From contig NC_012878.2 in assembly GCF_000003195.3 (NCBI RefSeq), forward strand, positions 15,927,262 to 15,991,261: a DNA stretch of 64,000 bases, read 5' to 3'. Source of the stretch: Sorghum bicolor (lineage: Eukaryota; Streptophyta; Magnoliopsida; Poales; Poaceae). Shown in pieces: positions 10,105 through 21,149 of this stretch. Made by a program: the position numbers and the translations under genes. The notes beneath the pieces are model-generated. The model saw only the letters and a program-made list of their open reading frames with translations, was not told the origin of the DNA and ran no database searches. Within the stretch, counting starts at the first letter, position 1, and each line of letters starts with the position of its first letter.

Positions 10105-10146
10105 TTTGTTTTGTAGGTAAACTATAAAGCCGGAGGAAGGCATTGG

Positions 10147-11436
10147 GTGCTTGATAGTGGGTGCACACAACACATGACCGGTGATGCAAGAATGTTCAAT
10201 TCAATCAAATCAAATGATGACAATGGTGTTGATAGTATCACATTTGGTGACAATGGCAAAGGCAAGGTCAAAGGGCTTGGTAAAATTGCTATATCCAATG
10301 ATTTGAGCATTTCCAATGTGCTACTAGTAGAGAGCTTGAACTTCAACTTGTTATCCGTAGCTCAACTTTGTGATCTTGGTTTCAAATGCATATTTGGAGT
10401 TGATGATGTAGAGATCATAAGTGTAGATGGCTCAAACTTGATATTCAAAGGCTTTAGATATGAGAATCTATACTTGGTTGATTTCAATGCTAGTGAAGCT
10501 CAATTGTCAACATGCTTGCTCACTAAATCTAGTATGGGTTGGTTATGGCATAGAAGGCTTGGTCATGTTGGAATGAAACAATTAAACAAGTTAGTCAAGC
10601 ATGATCTTGTTAGAGGCTTGAAAGATGTCACATTTGAGAAAGACAAGCTTTGTAGTGCATGTCAAGCCGGAAAACAAGTTGGCAACACTCATCCAAAGAA
10701 GAGCATCATGAGTACATGCAAGGCATTTGAGTTGTTGCACATGGACTTATTTGGACCAACCACATACACAAGCATTGGTGGAAACAAATATGGATTTGTG
10801 ATAGTGGATGATTTTACAAGATACACATGGGTATTCTTTCTTAGTGACAAAAGTGATGCTTTTGCAACCTTCAAATCATTTGTCAAGAGAATACACAATG
10901 AGTTTGAAACAACCATCAAGAAAGTAAGAAGTGACAATGGGAGTGAATTCAAGAATACTAGAGTTGATGAGCTATGTGATGAATTTGGCATTAGGCATCA
11001 ATTCTCGACCAAGTACACTCCACAATCTAATGGTCTTGTTGAGAGGAAGAATAGAACCTTGATTGACATGGCAAGATCAATGTTGAGTGAATACAATGTG
11101 AGTCATTCTTTTTGGGCCGAAGCAATCAACACGGCTTGCTATTATAGCAACCGACTCTATTGTCACCCAATGATGGAGAAGACACCATATGAGCTCTTGA
11201 ATGGAAGAAAGCCCAACATTGCATACTTTCGGGTTTTTGGTTGCAAATGCTACATATTGAAGAAAGGCACTAGATTGAGTAAATTTGAAAAGAAATGTGA
11301 TGAAGGTTTCTTGCTTGGTTACTCCACTACTAGCAAAGCTTATAGAGTTTGGAATTTGGCAAGTGGTACTCTTGAGGAGGTGCATGATGTTGAGTTTGAT
11401 GTACCAATGGCTCTCAAGAGGAAGATGAGAATCTAG
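10147..11436 (+). pseudogene. C pol part 1: protease and integrase
   Basis: In the same frame as gag but after the stops at 10102-10104 and 10117-10119. The protease active site is LDSGCTQHMTGD at the start. A GAG-pre-integrase zinc finger (WHRRLGHVGMKQL ... CSACQAGK) is near residues 130-180. The integrase core has Asp in LLHMDLFGP (about 199), Asp in VRSDNGSEF (about 263) and Glu in NGLVERKNRTL (about 299). A single-base indel near 11405-11412 throws translation to a TAG; the continuing frame is picked up in the next segment. Confidence 0.85.
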
Positions 11437-11441
11437 ATGAT

Positions 11442-12254
11442 GTGAGAGGCACTCAATTGGCCGATGCAATGAAGAATATGGACATTGGTGATTTAAGGCC
11501 TAGAGAAGTGATTGATGTTGAAGATGCCAAAGATCAAGTGCTTCCTACCTCTAATGTGCAAGCTAGTGGTTCTCATGATCAAAATCAAGCTAGTACAAGT
11601 GGTACACAAGTGCAAGGTCAACAAGCTAGTACATCATCTCATGATCAACCAAGTGCAAGCAATCAAGTGCAAATACTCCAACCAACAAATATTGCAAGAG
11701 ATCATCCATTGGATCATATCATTGGTGATATTCAAAGAGGAGTGCAAACTAGATCAAGATTAGCATCATTTTGTGAGCATTTCTCCTTTGTGTCTCACAT
11801 TGAGCCAAAGAAGATTGATGAAGCATTGAGAGATGTTGATTGGGTTAATGCTATGCATGAAGAGCTTAACAATTTCAAGAGAAATCAAGTATGGGAATTA
11901 GTTGAAAGGCCTAGTGATCACAATGTCATTGGTACTAGATGGGTCTTTCGCAACAAGCAAGATCAAGATGGGATAGTTGTAAGGAACAAAGCAAGATTGG
12001 TAGCACAAGGCTATACTCAAGTTGAAGGTCTTGACTTTGGTGAAACATATGCCCCGGTTGCAAGATTGGAAGCAATTAGGATCTTGTTGGCCTATGCTTG
12101 TGCCCATAACATCAAGCTATACCAAATGGATGTCAAGAGTGCATTTCTCAATGGCTATATCAATGAAGAAGTCTATGTTGAGCAACCTCCCAGTTTTGAA
12201 GATGACAAGAAACCCAACCATGTTTACAAGCTAAGAAAGGATTGTATGGTTTGA
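11442..12254 (+). pseudogene. C pol part 2: linker and N-terminal reverse transcriptase
   Basis: It continues C pol in the next frame after the first frameshift. It carries a Ser/Gln-rich linker and then the copia RT fingers and palm: IGTRWVFRNKQDQDG, ARLVAQGYTQ, LYQMDVKSAFLNG (first catalytic Asp). It ends at a second one-base loss near 12240, where the family motif K-A-LYGLKQAPRAW is broken into K-D-CMV-stop. Confidence 0.85.
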
Positions 12255-13336
12255 AGCAAGCACCTAGAGCATGGTATGAGAGATTGAGAGATTTCTTACT
12301 CTCTAAAGGTTTCAAGATGGGCAAGGTTGACACCACTCTCTTCACCAAGAAGATTGGCAAAGACTTGTTTGTGTTGCAAATATATGTTGATGATATCATA
12401 TTTGGATCAACCAATCAAGAATTTTGTGAGGAGTTTGGAAACATGATGGCTAATGAGTTTGAGATGTCAATGATTGGAGAGCTTAGCTACTTCCTTGGTC
12501 TTCAAATCAAGCAATTGAAGAATGGCACATTTGTGAGTCAAGGCAAGTACATAAAAGACATGCTCAAGAAGTTTGGTATGGATGATGCAAAGTCAATAAG
12601 CACTCCAATGGGAACAAATGGAAGCCTAGATAGTGACACAAGTGGAAATATGGTGGATCAAAAGTTGTATCGGTCTATGATTGGAAGCCTACTCTATGTG
12701 ACCGCATCAAGACCGGATGTCATGTTTAGTGTATGCATGTGTGCAAGATTCCAAGCCTCACCAAGAGAAAGTCATTTGAAAGCAACAAAGAGAATATTGA
12801 GGTACTTGAAGCATACACAAAATGTTGGTTTGTGGTATCCCAAAGGTGCAAAGTTTGAACTTGTTGGATATTCCGATTCGGACTATGCGGGATGCAAAGT
12901 TGAGAGAAGAAGCACATCGGGCACATGTCAACTATTGGGAAGATCACTTGTCTCATGGTCATCCAAGAAGCAAAATAGTGTTGCACTATCAACCGCCGAA
13001 GCGGAGTACATTGCGGCCGGTAGTTGTTGTGCACAAATCCTATGGATGAAGGCAACATTGAAGGACTTTGGAATCAATTTCAAAGAAGTGCCATTGCTAT
13101 GTGACAATGAAAATGCCGTGAAGCTCACCAACAATCCGGTTCAACACTCAAGAACAAAGCACATAGATGTCCGCCATCACTTCATAAGAGATCACCAACA
13201 AAAAGGGGACATTTGCATTGAGAGTATAGGCACCGATGATCAACTTGCCGATATATTCACCAAGCCACTTGATGAGAAGAGGTTTTGCAAGCTAAGGAAT
13301 GAATTGAACATACTTGACTTCTCAAATATGTGTTGA
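12242..13336 (+). pseudogene. C pol part 3: C-terminal RT and RNase H
   Basis: It opens with YGLKQAPRAWYERLRDF and contains the RT catalytic YVDD box (LQIYVDDIIFGS). Copia RNase H follows: GYSDSDYAGC, then KNSVALSTAEAEY-like (KQNSVALSTAEAEYIAAG) and the distal HIDVRHHFIRD segment. It ends naturally at TGA near 13336. C pol therefore has complete domains but two frameshifts and cannot be translated as one protein. Confidence 0.87.
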
Positions 13337-13371
13337 TGCACCCCCACTATATGACATGCCTCTCCTTCGAG

Positions 13372-13376
13372 CAAAC
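13372..13376. other. Target-site duplication of B, left copy (right copy 25779-25783)
   Basis: CAAAC directly precedes the B 5' LTR and is repeated directly after the B 3' LTR at 25779-25783. This proves B inserted as one unit into C, and joining the flanks restores C sequence. Confidence 0.93.
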
Positions 13377-14068
13377 TGTTGACAAAGTTTTTGGGCGCGT
13401 GTCTAGGATGGCAGGATAAGGTGGCAGTACGACGTTTACAAAGCGGGTTGCCGATGAGGATGGTTGCCGATGAGGGAGAAGTTGAATGTGACTAAGTCCA
13501 CAGGCAGTAATATGGTGCCGATGGCTAGATAAGAAAGTCTGCCGATGACTATGGCAAAGGATCTGTCGATGATGCAAAGGAGGAGTCTGGAAGCTGCCGG
13601 TCGTTATGTGGAGGAGTTTCGGTTTGTCACGAGGGATAGTTTTGTTATTTCCTTAATTATTTGCATCGTTTTGTATACGGATTCCGTGTAATTTGGAATT
13701 CGAATTCTAATCGTGTCTGGTTGTAGCTCTTTGAGCAGGGTATAAATATAGACCCTAGGGCCTTGTAATAATCAATAAATCAATCAAACACACGTTTTTA
13801 CTCATATTCTAGCATTTACTTTTCGACGACTTCGTCATACTTTTTCCTTTTGTTACGAGTTCTTAGGAATTCGTCGACTTAAGCTCAGCGTGTTCTCAAG
13901 TTCCGCGTGAGTACCTCTTAGCCGTGACATCCGGGCGCATCGCTGGTGTCAGGACTAAAGTATTCGAGTTGTCACCTTTGCCGATAGCAAGGTCAAATCG
14001 GCTGGCACGCCTTAACGTTTGAATCGGGTATTAGCCCTTTGTGTTTGCAGATCAGTTTTGCATCAACA
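13377..14068 (+). repeat. B 5' LTR (692 bp)
   Basis: It starts TGTTGACAAAG and ends CATCAACA. TATAAATATA at 13741-13750 is the likely core promoter. Four GCCGAT words lie upstream of it (13450, 13466, 13517, 13541), with a fifth position mutated to GTCGAT but intact in the 3' LTR. Confidence 0.95.
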
Positions 14069-14075
14069 CATCTTT

Positions 14076-14092
14076 TGGCACGCCTGGTGGGA
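14076..14092 (+). other. B primer binding site
   Basis: TGGCACGCCTGGTGGGA begins 7 nt after the LTR and resembles the grass Tat primer site seen in D (TGGCGCGCCAGGTAGGGG, 37431-37448). I do not assign a tRNA species with confidence. Confidence 0.6.
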
Positions 14093-14115
14093 CCAGATTC
14101 AAGATCAAGATCAAC

Positions 14116-17100
14116 ATGTCGATCTCTGACCTCGATCAAGAGAACGTCATCCCCGTGACGGAGGCCAACCTCAAGGATGAGCAGAAGCAAGCTATTGCCC
14201 AAGCCATGGAAGAGTTCAAGCAGCAATGCCTGAGGTCTTTCAGCATAAACAGGAGCGGCGAAGTGGTCCAGAAAGATGCACTGCCGGCACCACGGCAGGT
14301 TACCTTTGACGCCAATCCTGGCAAGCTTCAAGATATGGTTGACAATGCCATCAATCGAGCGTTGATTAACCAAGCTGGTGTACTGTCTAATACGGTTTTC
14401 AATGCCGTGGCAAGAACTTTCAAGGAAGGACAAATCCCACCAGATTATGTGGGCCCCTCCCATCATCAGCCAACGGCACCAGAGGTCACGGCTCCATCGG
14501 CTGCCTTGACGAATGCAAGTGCACAATCTGCCGTCCCTTCAAGTACATCGGGGACTACTGGTGCACTATCTATGCCGATGGCAACCAACCCACAAATTTC
14601 AGTTGGGCAGCATAAACTGACAACAGATATGTTGGCATCGGCAATGTCAGGGTTGACTCTTCCTCCCAACTGGTGGGGTTACGGTATGCCTCCAGAGTTG
14701 ACGCCGGGAACATCACAAATAACTGACATGAGGGGCAAAACTCCTATGACATCGGCACCTCCCAATGCGCCGGTGAACCAGAGTCCTCGGTATGCCACAA
14801 CTACTACTGCAAGGCCTCACACTGGAAATCCTCAAGATTCAATGTTCCAGATGCCCAACGCATCGGCAGAGTCAATGCTGATGCAACAGAGGCCTATGGC
14901 CCAGTCGGGGTATGTCAATTCAACGACGGTACCCAATTACCAATCATCGGCAGCACCTATGCCGATGAACCCTAATAATGGATGGCTTGGACAGCAAGCC
15001 TTTCCACAATCGCCCCAGCAGAGTTACCAGACTACAGGGTTCCAGCAAGGGCAGGTCTATCTCGGGTTCCAAGGTCAGGGGATTCCCAACCAGCCAATGA
15101 ATTTTGGACAGCAACTCGGAGGACAGCCAATCGGTGGACAGCAGTTTGGTGGTCCGCAGATTGGAGGACAGGTGATCAATACAATGTTCCGTGCAGATCA
15201 CGCCCCGAACAGACACGTGGAGGTTCGCCACCAAGTGCCAGATCCGCAGCCGCCTCATCGGCAAGATGCCGATGCATATTGGGCCGATAAGATTGCTGAA
15301 GTAATGAGGGAACAATTTGGGATAAAACCCAAAGTCAACACTTATTCTTATCGGACACCGTATCCTCCCGCGTATGATTTGATCCCGCTTCCACATCGGT
15401 ACAAGGTACCGGATTTTACAAAGTTTTCCAGACAGGACAACACGTCAACCATGGAGCATGTCAACAGGTTCATTATTCAATGTGGAGAGTCTGGTAACAG
15501 GGACGAATTGAGGGTTCGTCTATTTTCATCATCATTGTCTGGATCGGCCTTTACTTGGTTCATATCGTTACCTCCCAACTCAGTAATTACTTGGGCCGAT
15601 CTAGAGAAGCAATTCCACAAATACTTCTTCTCGGGGGTTCATGAGAAGAAGATCACCGACTTGGTCAAGTTGAGACAACGTAATGATGAGTCGGTTGAGG
15701 GATTTGTGCAGAGGATACGAGAGGTCAAGAATAAATGCTATAGCCTGGTTCTGGATGATCGGCAGCTAGCCGATTTGGCTTTCCAGGGTTTGTTGCCACA
15801 TATCAGGGATAAGTATGCCTCTCAGGAGTTCGAAAGTTTAAGTCATTTGGTGCAGAGGATTTCTGATCAAGACATCAAACCTTTTGAGCCTAAGAGAGCA
15901 TGGAATAAGAAAGTGTCATTTGTCGATGAAGCAACAAGCTCAGATTCTGATGAAGAACCAGTAATCGGTTTGGCAGAGTGGGTAAAAAACAAGAAGCCGA
16001 TGTCTTGTCCTTTTGGGCAGAAGGAACCAGAGAAGTTTGCTTTTGACACCGCTAAGGCTGATAGGATATTTGACTTTCTACTTCAAGAAGGTCAGATCAA
16101 ACTGTCACCTAACCATGTGATCCCATCGGCAGAAGAGTTGAAGAGGATGAGATATTGCAAGTGGCATAATGCAACTTCCCATGACACCAACGAGTGCAAA
16201 GTATTCAGACAGCAGCTGCAATCGGCTATAGAGTCAGGGAGAATCAAGTTTGACAGTTCCAAAGCCCAGAAGCCGATGAAGATAGACCAACATCCTTTCC
16301 CGACAAACATGTTGGATGCTAAGGGGAAGGCTAAGGTCTTAACATCGGAGACAGCTGAGAAGAGTGCATCGGTAGATCCTCAGCATCAAGTTACTACTGC
16401 CGATGCAAGAAGTAAGGGCTTGGTCCAGGAAGGAACTAGCTCAGGAAGGCTTCCTCGATCTGGTATCATCATAACTCATAGAAGGCCTCGAGAAAAATGG
16501 CAACAACGGGAAGATCGGTATCGGCGCCAGCAGGAAGATTATCGACGGGAAGAAGAAAGACGCCGACAGGAGTGGAATCGGCACAGGGATCATTGGAATT
16601 GTCCATTCTTCATCCATTGTTGGGAGGAAAATATCAAGCTTCCTACTGTCAGAGACTGCCCTGAGTGCAACGGTTATGATCGGTACGATAGGATCGATCG
16701 GCATTATCATAATGATGAACGGCGATTTAATGGGCCGATCAGAGGAAGGGTGTCAGTTCATGACCGGCTGGGGGGCAGATATAGCGGGCACGACAGACTT
16801 AGTGACCGTGTCCAGTATTTTCCTAGGAACCAAGAAGAGCTCGAGGGAATGGCTGATGCGCGGGTTCCCGATGAATTCATATTTTGCAGGGATGCTAACA
16901 CGCATCGTATGGAGTCAAGGGAGAACCAACGCCCGACGGCAAGGCAAAGGCCACTTCCTCCATGGTGCCCTGGAGGATTAACCAAGACACAGAAAAGGAG
17001 ATTGCAATGTGAAAGGCAAGAAGAGCTAAACAAGGGAGAGAACTCTGGAAGTCGGCAGCCGTCAGACACTAAGAGGGAAGGTCCATCGGCAGGCGTCAAC

Positions 17101-17154
17101 ATGGTCTTCATGTTGCCGATGGAGTTTCTTGCACCAGCCAGTGATGATGAGTAG
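14116..17154 (+). CDS. B gag polyprotein
   Basis: The ATG at 14116 is 24 nt after the primer site; the frame is open further upstream into the LTR, but this is the first good Met. The long N-terminal half is rich in Pro, Gln, Gly and Met (QQLGGQPIGGQQFGGPQ). The capsid core (SGSAFTWFISLPPNSVITW) is near residues 480-600. A variant zinc finger CX2HX4HX4C (CKWHNATSHDTNEC) follows, then a basic Arg/Gln-rich region and the Tat-type CPFFIHCWEE ... CPEC segment. It ends at TAG 17152-17154. The same frame continues into the protease, so this TAG separates gag from PR either by mutation or by stop readthrough. Confidence 0.87.
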   Translation: MSISDLDQENVIPVTEANLKDEQKQAIAQAMEEFKQQCLRSFSINRSGEVVQKDALPAPRQVTFDANPGKLQDMVDNAINRALINQAGVLSNTVFNAVARTFKEGQIPPDYVGPSHHQPTAPEVTAPSAALTNASAQSAVPSSTSGTTGALSMPMATNPQISVGQHKLTTDMLASAMSGLTLPPNWWGYGMPPELTPGTSQITDMRGKTPMTSAPPNAPVNQSPRYATTTTARPHTGNPQDSMFQMPNASAESMLMQQRPMAQSGYVNSTTVPNYQSSAAPMPMNPNNGWLGQQAFPQSPQQSYQTTGFQQGQVYLGFQGQGIPNQPMNFGQQLGGQPIGGQQFGGPQIGGQVINTMFRADHAPNRHVEVRHQVPDPQPPHRQDADAYWADKIAEVMREQFGIKPKVNTYSYRTPYPPAYDLIPLPHRYKVPDFTKFSRQDNTSTMEHVNRFIIQCGESGNRDELRVRLFSSSLSGSAFTWFISLPPNSVITWADLEKQFHKYFFSGVHEKKITDLVKLRQRNDESVEGFVQRIREVKNKCYSLVLDDRQLADLAFQGLLPHIRDKYASQEFESLSHLVQRISDQDIKPFEPKRAWNKKVSFVDEATSSDSDEEPVIGLAEWVKNKKPMSCPFGQKEPEKFAFDTAKADRIFDFLLQEGQIKLSPNHVIPSAEELKRMRYCKWHNATSHDTNECKVFRQQLQSAIESGRIKFDSSKAQKPMKIDQHPFPTNMLDAKGKAKVLTSETAEKSASVDPQHQVTTADARSKGLVQEGTSSGRLPRSGIIITHRRPREKWQQREDRYRRQQEDYRREEERRRQEWNRHRDHWNCPFFIHCWEENIKLPTVRDCPECNGYDRYDRIDRHYHNDERRFNGPIRGRVSVHDRLGGRYSGHDRLSDRVQYFPRNQEELEGMADARVPDEFIFCRDANTHRMESRENQRPTARQRPLPPWCPGGLTKTQKRRLQCERQEELNKGENSGSRQPSDTKREGPSAGVNMVFMLPMEFLAPASDDE

Positions 17155-17763
17155 GAATTTTCTGATCAGATAGCTCAGTTGGCTCTGGATCCGATGACGG
17201 CTATCTTTGAGAAACCTGCCGATGACGAGAGGCAGCATCTTAAAGCTCTGTTCTTCAAAGGAAGGGTTGATGGGCTGCCAATGACCAAGATCCTAGTTGA
17301 TGGTGGAGCTGCTATTAATATTATGTTGTATGCAGTATATCGGAAGCTTGGGAAAGGGGATCAAGATTTGACCAAGACCGATATGATGCTCAAAGACTTT
17401 GAAGGAAACGTGTCTCCAGTCAAGGGGGCGATATGTGCAGAGTTGACCATCGGCAGCAAAACCTTGCCGACAACCTTTTTCGTGATCAGCGGAAAAGGTG
17501 CTTACAACTTATTATTGGGAAGAGATTGGATTCATGCCAATTGTTGTATCCCATCTACAATGCATCAATGCTTGGTCCAGTGGGTAGGTGACAAGATTGA
17601 GATTGTCCCAGGAGATTCTTCTTATGTTATCGCATCGGCAGAAGCGGATACTTACGAAAGGACCAGGTGCATTTCAGGAGAAGTTTGGGAGAAAGATTTT
17701 CTCAAAGTTGCCGATTATGAGATTCCACCGATCCAAGCAGTCGGTTCTGACGACGGTTTTTAA
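17155..17763 (+). CDS. B aspartic protease segment
   Basis: In frame with gag after the TAG; the first Met is at 17179. The retropepsin active site reads ILVDGGAAINIM (D-G-G in place of D-T-G, usual for Tat elements), with the flap and the C-terminal motif LLLGRDWIHANCC. The TAA at 17761-17763 overlaps the ATG of the RT frame (TAATG), and a T-run lies at the junction. RT could therefore be reached by reinitiation or a -1 shift. Confidence 0.8.
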   Translation, partial: EFSDQIAQLALDPMTAIFEKPADDERQHLKALFFKGRVDGLPMTKILVDGGAAINIMLYAVYRKLGKGDQDLTKTDMMLKDFEGNVSPVKGAICAELTIGSKTLPTTFFVISGKGAYNLLLGRDWIHANCCIPSTMHQCLVQWVGDKIEIVPGDSSYVIASAEADTYERTRCISGEVWEKDFLKVADYEIPPIQAVGSDDGF

Positions 17764-20700
17764 TGGATAGATTCGCCGATGATGGAAAATTAGGCCAGGG
17801 ATTCACATCGGCCGATGATTTGGTAGAAATAGATATAGGTAGTGGTGATAAGCCTAGGCCTACTTTTATTAGTGCTAAATTAGATCCTGAGAGTAAGCAA
17901 CAATTGACTAGTTTGTTAAAGGAATATAAAGATTGCTTTGCTTGGGATTATACCGAGATGCCTGGTTTAGACCGATCAATTGTTGAACATCGGTTACCCA
18001 TCAAGTCTGGATTTCGGCCACATCAGCAACCAGCCCGCCGATGCAATCCTAACATTCTACCTGATATTAAGGCCGAAATCACCAAACTTATTGAAGCCAA
18101 GTTTATTCGGCAGTGTCGGTATGCCGAGTGGATTTCCAATGTTGTTCCGGTTTACAAGAAGAACGGGAAGCTTCGGGTGTGCATTGATTTCAGGAATCTC
18201 AATAAAGCTACGCCGATGGATGGATACCCAATGCCTGTCGCCGATCTATTGGTTGATGCTGCGGCTGGTCATCAGGTCATCAGCTTCATGGATGGTAATG
18301 CAGGTTACAATCAAATATTCATGGTGGAGGAAGATATTCCAAAAACCGCATTCAGGTGTCCCGGTCATGTTGGGCTATTTGAATGGATAGTCATGACTTT
18401 TGGGTTGAAGAATGCTGGTGCTACTTATCAAAGGGCTATGAATTTTATATTTCATGAGTTCATCGGCAAGCTCGTAGAGATTTATATTGATGATGTGGTG
18501 GTTAAGTCTGCAGATTTCTCAAAGCATCTTGCCGATTTACAAAAAGTGTTAGAGTGCACAAGGAAGCATGGATTGAAGATGAATCCCAACAAGTGTGCAT
18601 TTGGTGTATCGGCAGGGCAGTTTCTTGGTTTCATGGTACATCAGAGGGGTATTGAAATTAGTCGAAGATCTATTGATGCCATCAATAAAATAGTGGCCCC
18701 TACCAACAAAACCGAGCTCCAATCCTTGATCGGCAAGGTAAATTTTATCAGGAGATTTATATCGAATTTGTCTGGTAGGATTCGTGCTTTCAGTCCTCTT
18801 CTTAAATTGAAAGCCGATCAAGAGTTTATTTGGGGAGAAGAACAGCAGTTGGCTCTGGATGAAATCAAGAAGTATCTAGTAAATCCTCCAGTTCTAGTTC
18901 CACCTCAACAAGGGAAGCCCTTCAGATTGTATTTATCTACCGATGGATCGGTTATCGGTTCAGCTTTAGTTCAAGAATTTGAAGGGAAAGAAAGGGTAAT
19001 TTATTATTTGAGTAGGAGGTTGATTGATGCTGAAACCAGGTATTCGGCCATTGAGAAACTATGCTTATGCTTATATTTTTCATGTATCAAGCTGAGACAT
19101 TACCTGTTATCGGCCGAATGCACTGTTGTTTGCAAAGATGACGTGGTCCGATACATGCTATCTATGCCAATTATGAGTGGTAGGATCGGTAAATGGATTT
19201 TAGCGCTGTCGGAGTTCGATTTGCGTTACGAATCGGCTAAGGCAGTCAAAGGGCAGATTATGGCCGATTTTGTGACTCAGCATTGCGGTCTAGTGGAAAC
19301 CTTGGAAATTGTACCCTGGACGCTCTTCTTTGATGGATCTACCTGTGACCGGGGGGCAGGAATCGGCATTGTATTAGATTCCCCTAAGGGGAGGAAGTAT
19401 GAGTTTTCCTTGCCGATTGTTGCCACATCAACAAATAATCAGGCTGAGTATCAAGCTCTGATCAAGGGATTGGAGTTGTTAAGAGAAGTTCGTGCTGATG
19501 CTGTTGAAATATTCGGGGATTCTATGTTGGTTATAAATCAATTGGCCGGAAGCTATGAATGCCGAAGTGAAGTTCTCATAACTTATTTCGAGAGAAGTAT
19601 GCAATTGTTAAAGGAATTCAAGGATTTCCGATTGGAGCATGTTCCCCGATTGCATAATGAAGACGCTAATCGGTTAGCTCAGCATGCCTCGGGATATCAG
19701 CCAATGATTAATGCGACATCGGCAGTCGGTGCCGGTGATTGGAGGAAAGAAATTATTGATTATCTAAAAGATCCATCCAAAAAAGCTGAAAGACGGGTTC
19801 AATTTCAAGCAACCAAGTATGTGCTCCTTGAAAATGAATTGTATTATCGAACTATCGACGGAATTCTTCTCCGATGCTTGGGTGATGATGAAGCTAGAAG
19901 TTTGATGGGGGAGATCCATGAAGGAGTGTGTGGAGCGCATCAGTCAGCTTTTAAGATGAAGTGGATGATTCGAAGGAATGGATATTTTTGGCCAACCATA
20001 CTTGAAGATTGTTTTAAATATTTCAAGGGATGTCAAGGTTGTCAAAAGTTTGGTAATATCCAGAGAGCACCCGCATCGGCTATGAATCCTATAATAAAGC
20101 CTTGGCCGTTCCGGGGATGGGCCATCGATCTGATCGGCCAGATTTATCCACCATCTAGCAAAGGGCATAAGTTCATTCTAGTTGCCACTGACTATTTCAC
20201 TAAGTGGGTTGAAGCTATTCCTTTGAAGAAAGTCACATCGGCCAATATGATTGATTTTGTGAAGGAGCATATTATTTACCGATTTGGGATTCCCCAAACG
20301 ATTACTACCGATCAGGGCACCATGTTCACATCGGGGGAGTTCGATGAATTCGCAATCGGTATGGGAATTAAAGTGTTGAATTCTTCTCCTTATTATGCTC
20401 AAGCCAATGGGCAGGCCGAAGCGTCTAACAAAGGAATTATCAAGCTTATTAAACGAAAGATTGAAGAAAATCCTAAGCGGTGGCATACATTATTAAATGA
20501 AGCATTGTGGTCTTATCGGATGGCTTGTCATGGATCGACCAAGGTATCACCCTATCAATTGGTGTATGGACATGATGCAGTGTTGCCTTGGGAAATTAAG
20601 GCTGGATCTAGGCGATTATCTTTTCAAGATCAATTAACTTCCGATGGTTATGCCACTTTGATGACCGATGAATTGGACGATCTAGCAGGGCATCGGTTAA

Positions 20701-20996
20701 AAGCTTTAATGAGTATAGAAGAAAATAAGAAGAGAGTTGCTAGATGGTATGATAAGAAAGTGAAGGCTAAAGAGTTTGCCGATGAGGATTTGGTATGGAA
20801 ATTAATTTTACCAATTGGGACCAAAAGTTCGAAGTTTGGAAAGTGGTCTCCTAATTGGGAGGGTCCTTATCGGATAAGTCGATCGGTTCCTGGTAATGCC
20901 TACATTCTAGAAACCCTCGAAGGAATTGAATTTCCCAGAGCATTAAACGGCAAATATTTAAAGAAGTACTACCCCAGTATATGGGTCGATGCATAG
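17763..20996 (+). CDS. B pol: reverse transcriptase, dual RNase H, integrase
   Basis: 1077 residues without interruption. RT occupies about 80-330, with the catalytic box EIYIDDVVVKS near 240. A connection-type RNase H (LSTDGSVIGSALVQEF) starts near 390. A second, archaeal-type RNase H (LFFDGSTCDRGAG, NNQAEYQALIKGLELL, DSMLVINQLAG) spans about 520-650 and is diagnostic of Tat. Integrase has the HHCC finger (HEGVCGAHQ ... CQGCQKFG) near 718-765, core Asp in GWAIDLIGQ (about 787), Asp in TTDQGTMF (about 848) and Glu in GQAEASNKG (about 884). The C-terminus carries the NWEGPYRI (GPY/F) module. All catalytic residues are present. Confidence 0.93.
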   Translation: MDRFADDGKLGQGFTSADDLVEIDIGSGDKPRPTFISAKLDPESKQQLTSLLKEYKDCFAWDYTEMPGLDRSIVEHRLPIKSGFRPHQQPARRCNPNILPDIKAEITKLIEAKFIRQCRYAEWISNVVPVYKKNGKLRVCIDFRNLNKATPMDGYPMPVADLLVDAAAGHQVISFMDGNAGYNQIFMVEEDIPKTAFRCPGHVGLFEWIVMTFGLKNAGATYQRAMNFIFHEFIGKLVEIYIDDVVVKSADFSKHLADLQKVLECTRKHGLKMNPNKCAFGVSAGQFLGFMVHQRGIEISRRSIDAINKIVAPTNKTELQSLIGKVNFIRRFISNLSGRIRAFSPLLKLKADQEFIWGEEQQLALDEIKKYLVNPPVLVPPQQGKPFRLYLSTDGSVIGSALVQEFEGKERVIYYLSRRLIDAETRYSAIEKLCLCLYFSCIKLRHYLLSAECTVVCKDDVVRYMLSMPIMSGRIGKWILALSEFDLRYESAKAVKGQIMADFVTQHCGLVETLEIVPWTLFFDGSTCDRGAGIGIVLDSPKGRKYEFSLPIVATSTNNQAEYQALIKGLELLREVRADAVEIFGDSMLVINQLAGSYECRSEVLITYFERSMQLLKEFKDFRLEHVPRLHNEDANRLAQHASGYQPMINATSAVGAGDWRKEIIDYLKDPSKKAERRVQFQATKYVLLENELYYRTIDGILLRCLGDDEARSLMGEIHEGVCGAHQSAFKMKWMIRRNGYFWPTILEDCFKYFKGCQGCQKFGNIQRAPASAMNPIIKPWPFRGWAIDLIGQIYPPSSKGHKFILVATDYFTKWVEAIPLKKVTSANMIDFVKEHIIYRFGIPQTITTDQGTMFTSGEFDEFAIGMGIKVLNSSPYYAQANGQAEASNKGIIKLIKRKIEENPKRWHTLLNEALWSYRMACHGSTKVSPYQLVYGHDAVLPWEIKAGSRRLSFQDQLTSDGYATLMTDELDDLAGHRLKALMSIEENKKRVARWYDKKVKAKEFADEDLVWKLILPIGTKSSKFGKWSPNWEGPYRISRSVPGNAYILETLEGIEFPRALNGKYLKKYYPSIWVDA

Positions 20997-21149
20997 AAGT
21001 TTAGGTGCCGATAACACTCCTATCGGCTGGATCCAAATGCTTGGGGACAAGACTTGGTGTTTCAAAAGTTTAGGCGCCGATAACAGTCCTATCGGCTAGA
21101 CTAAAAGCTGAAGAAGTAGGAAAGCGCAGATACAATGCCGATGGAAACT
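20997..21149. other. Convergent spacer between B pol and the antisense gene
   Basis: Only 153 bp separate the end of pol (+) from the stop of the antisense gene (-), so the two genes are tail to tail. Six of the GCCGAT/ATCGGC words fall here, for example in two near-copies of TTTAGGTGCCGATAAC. No terminator or poly(A) signal is clear. Confidence 0.6.
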
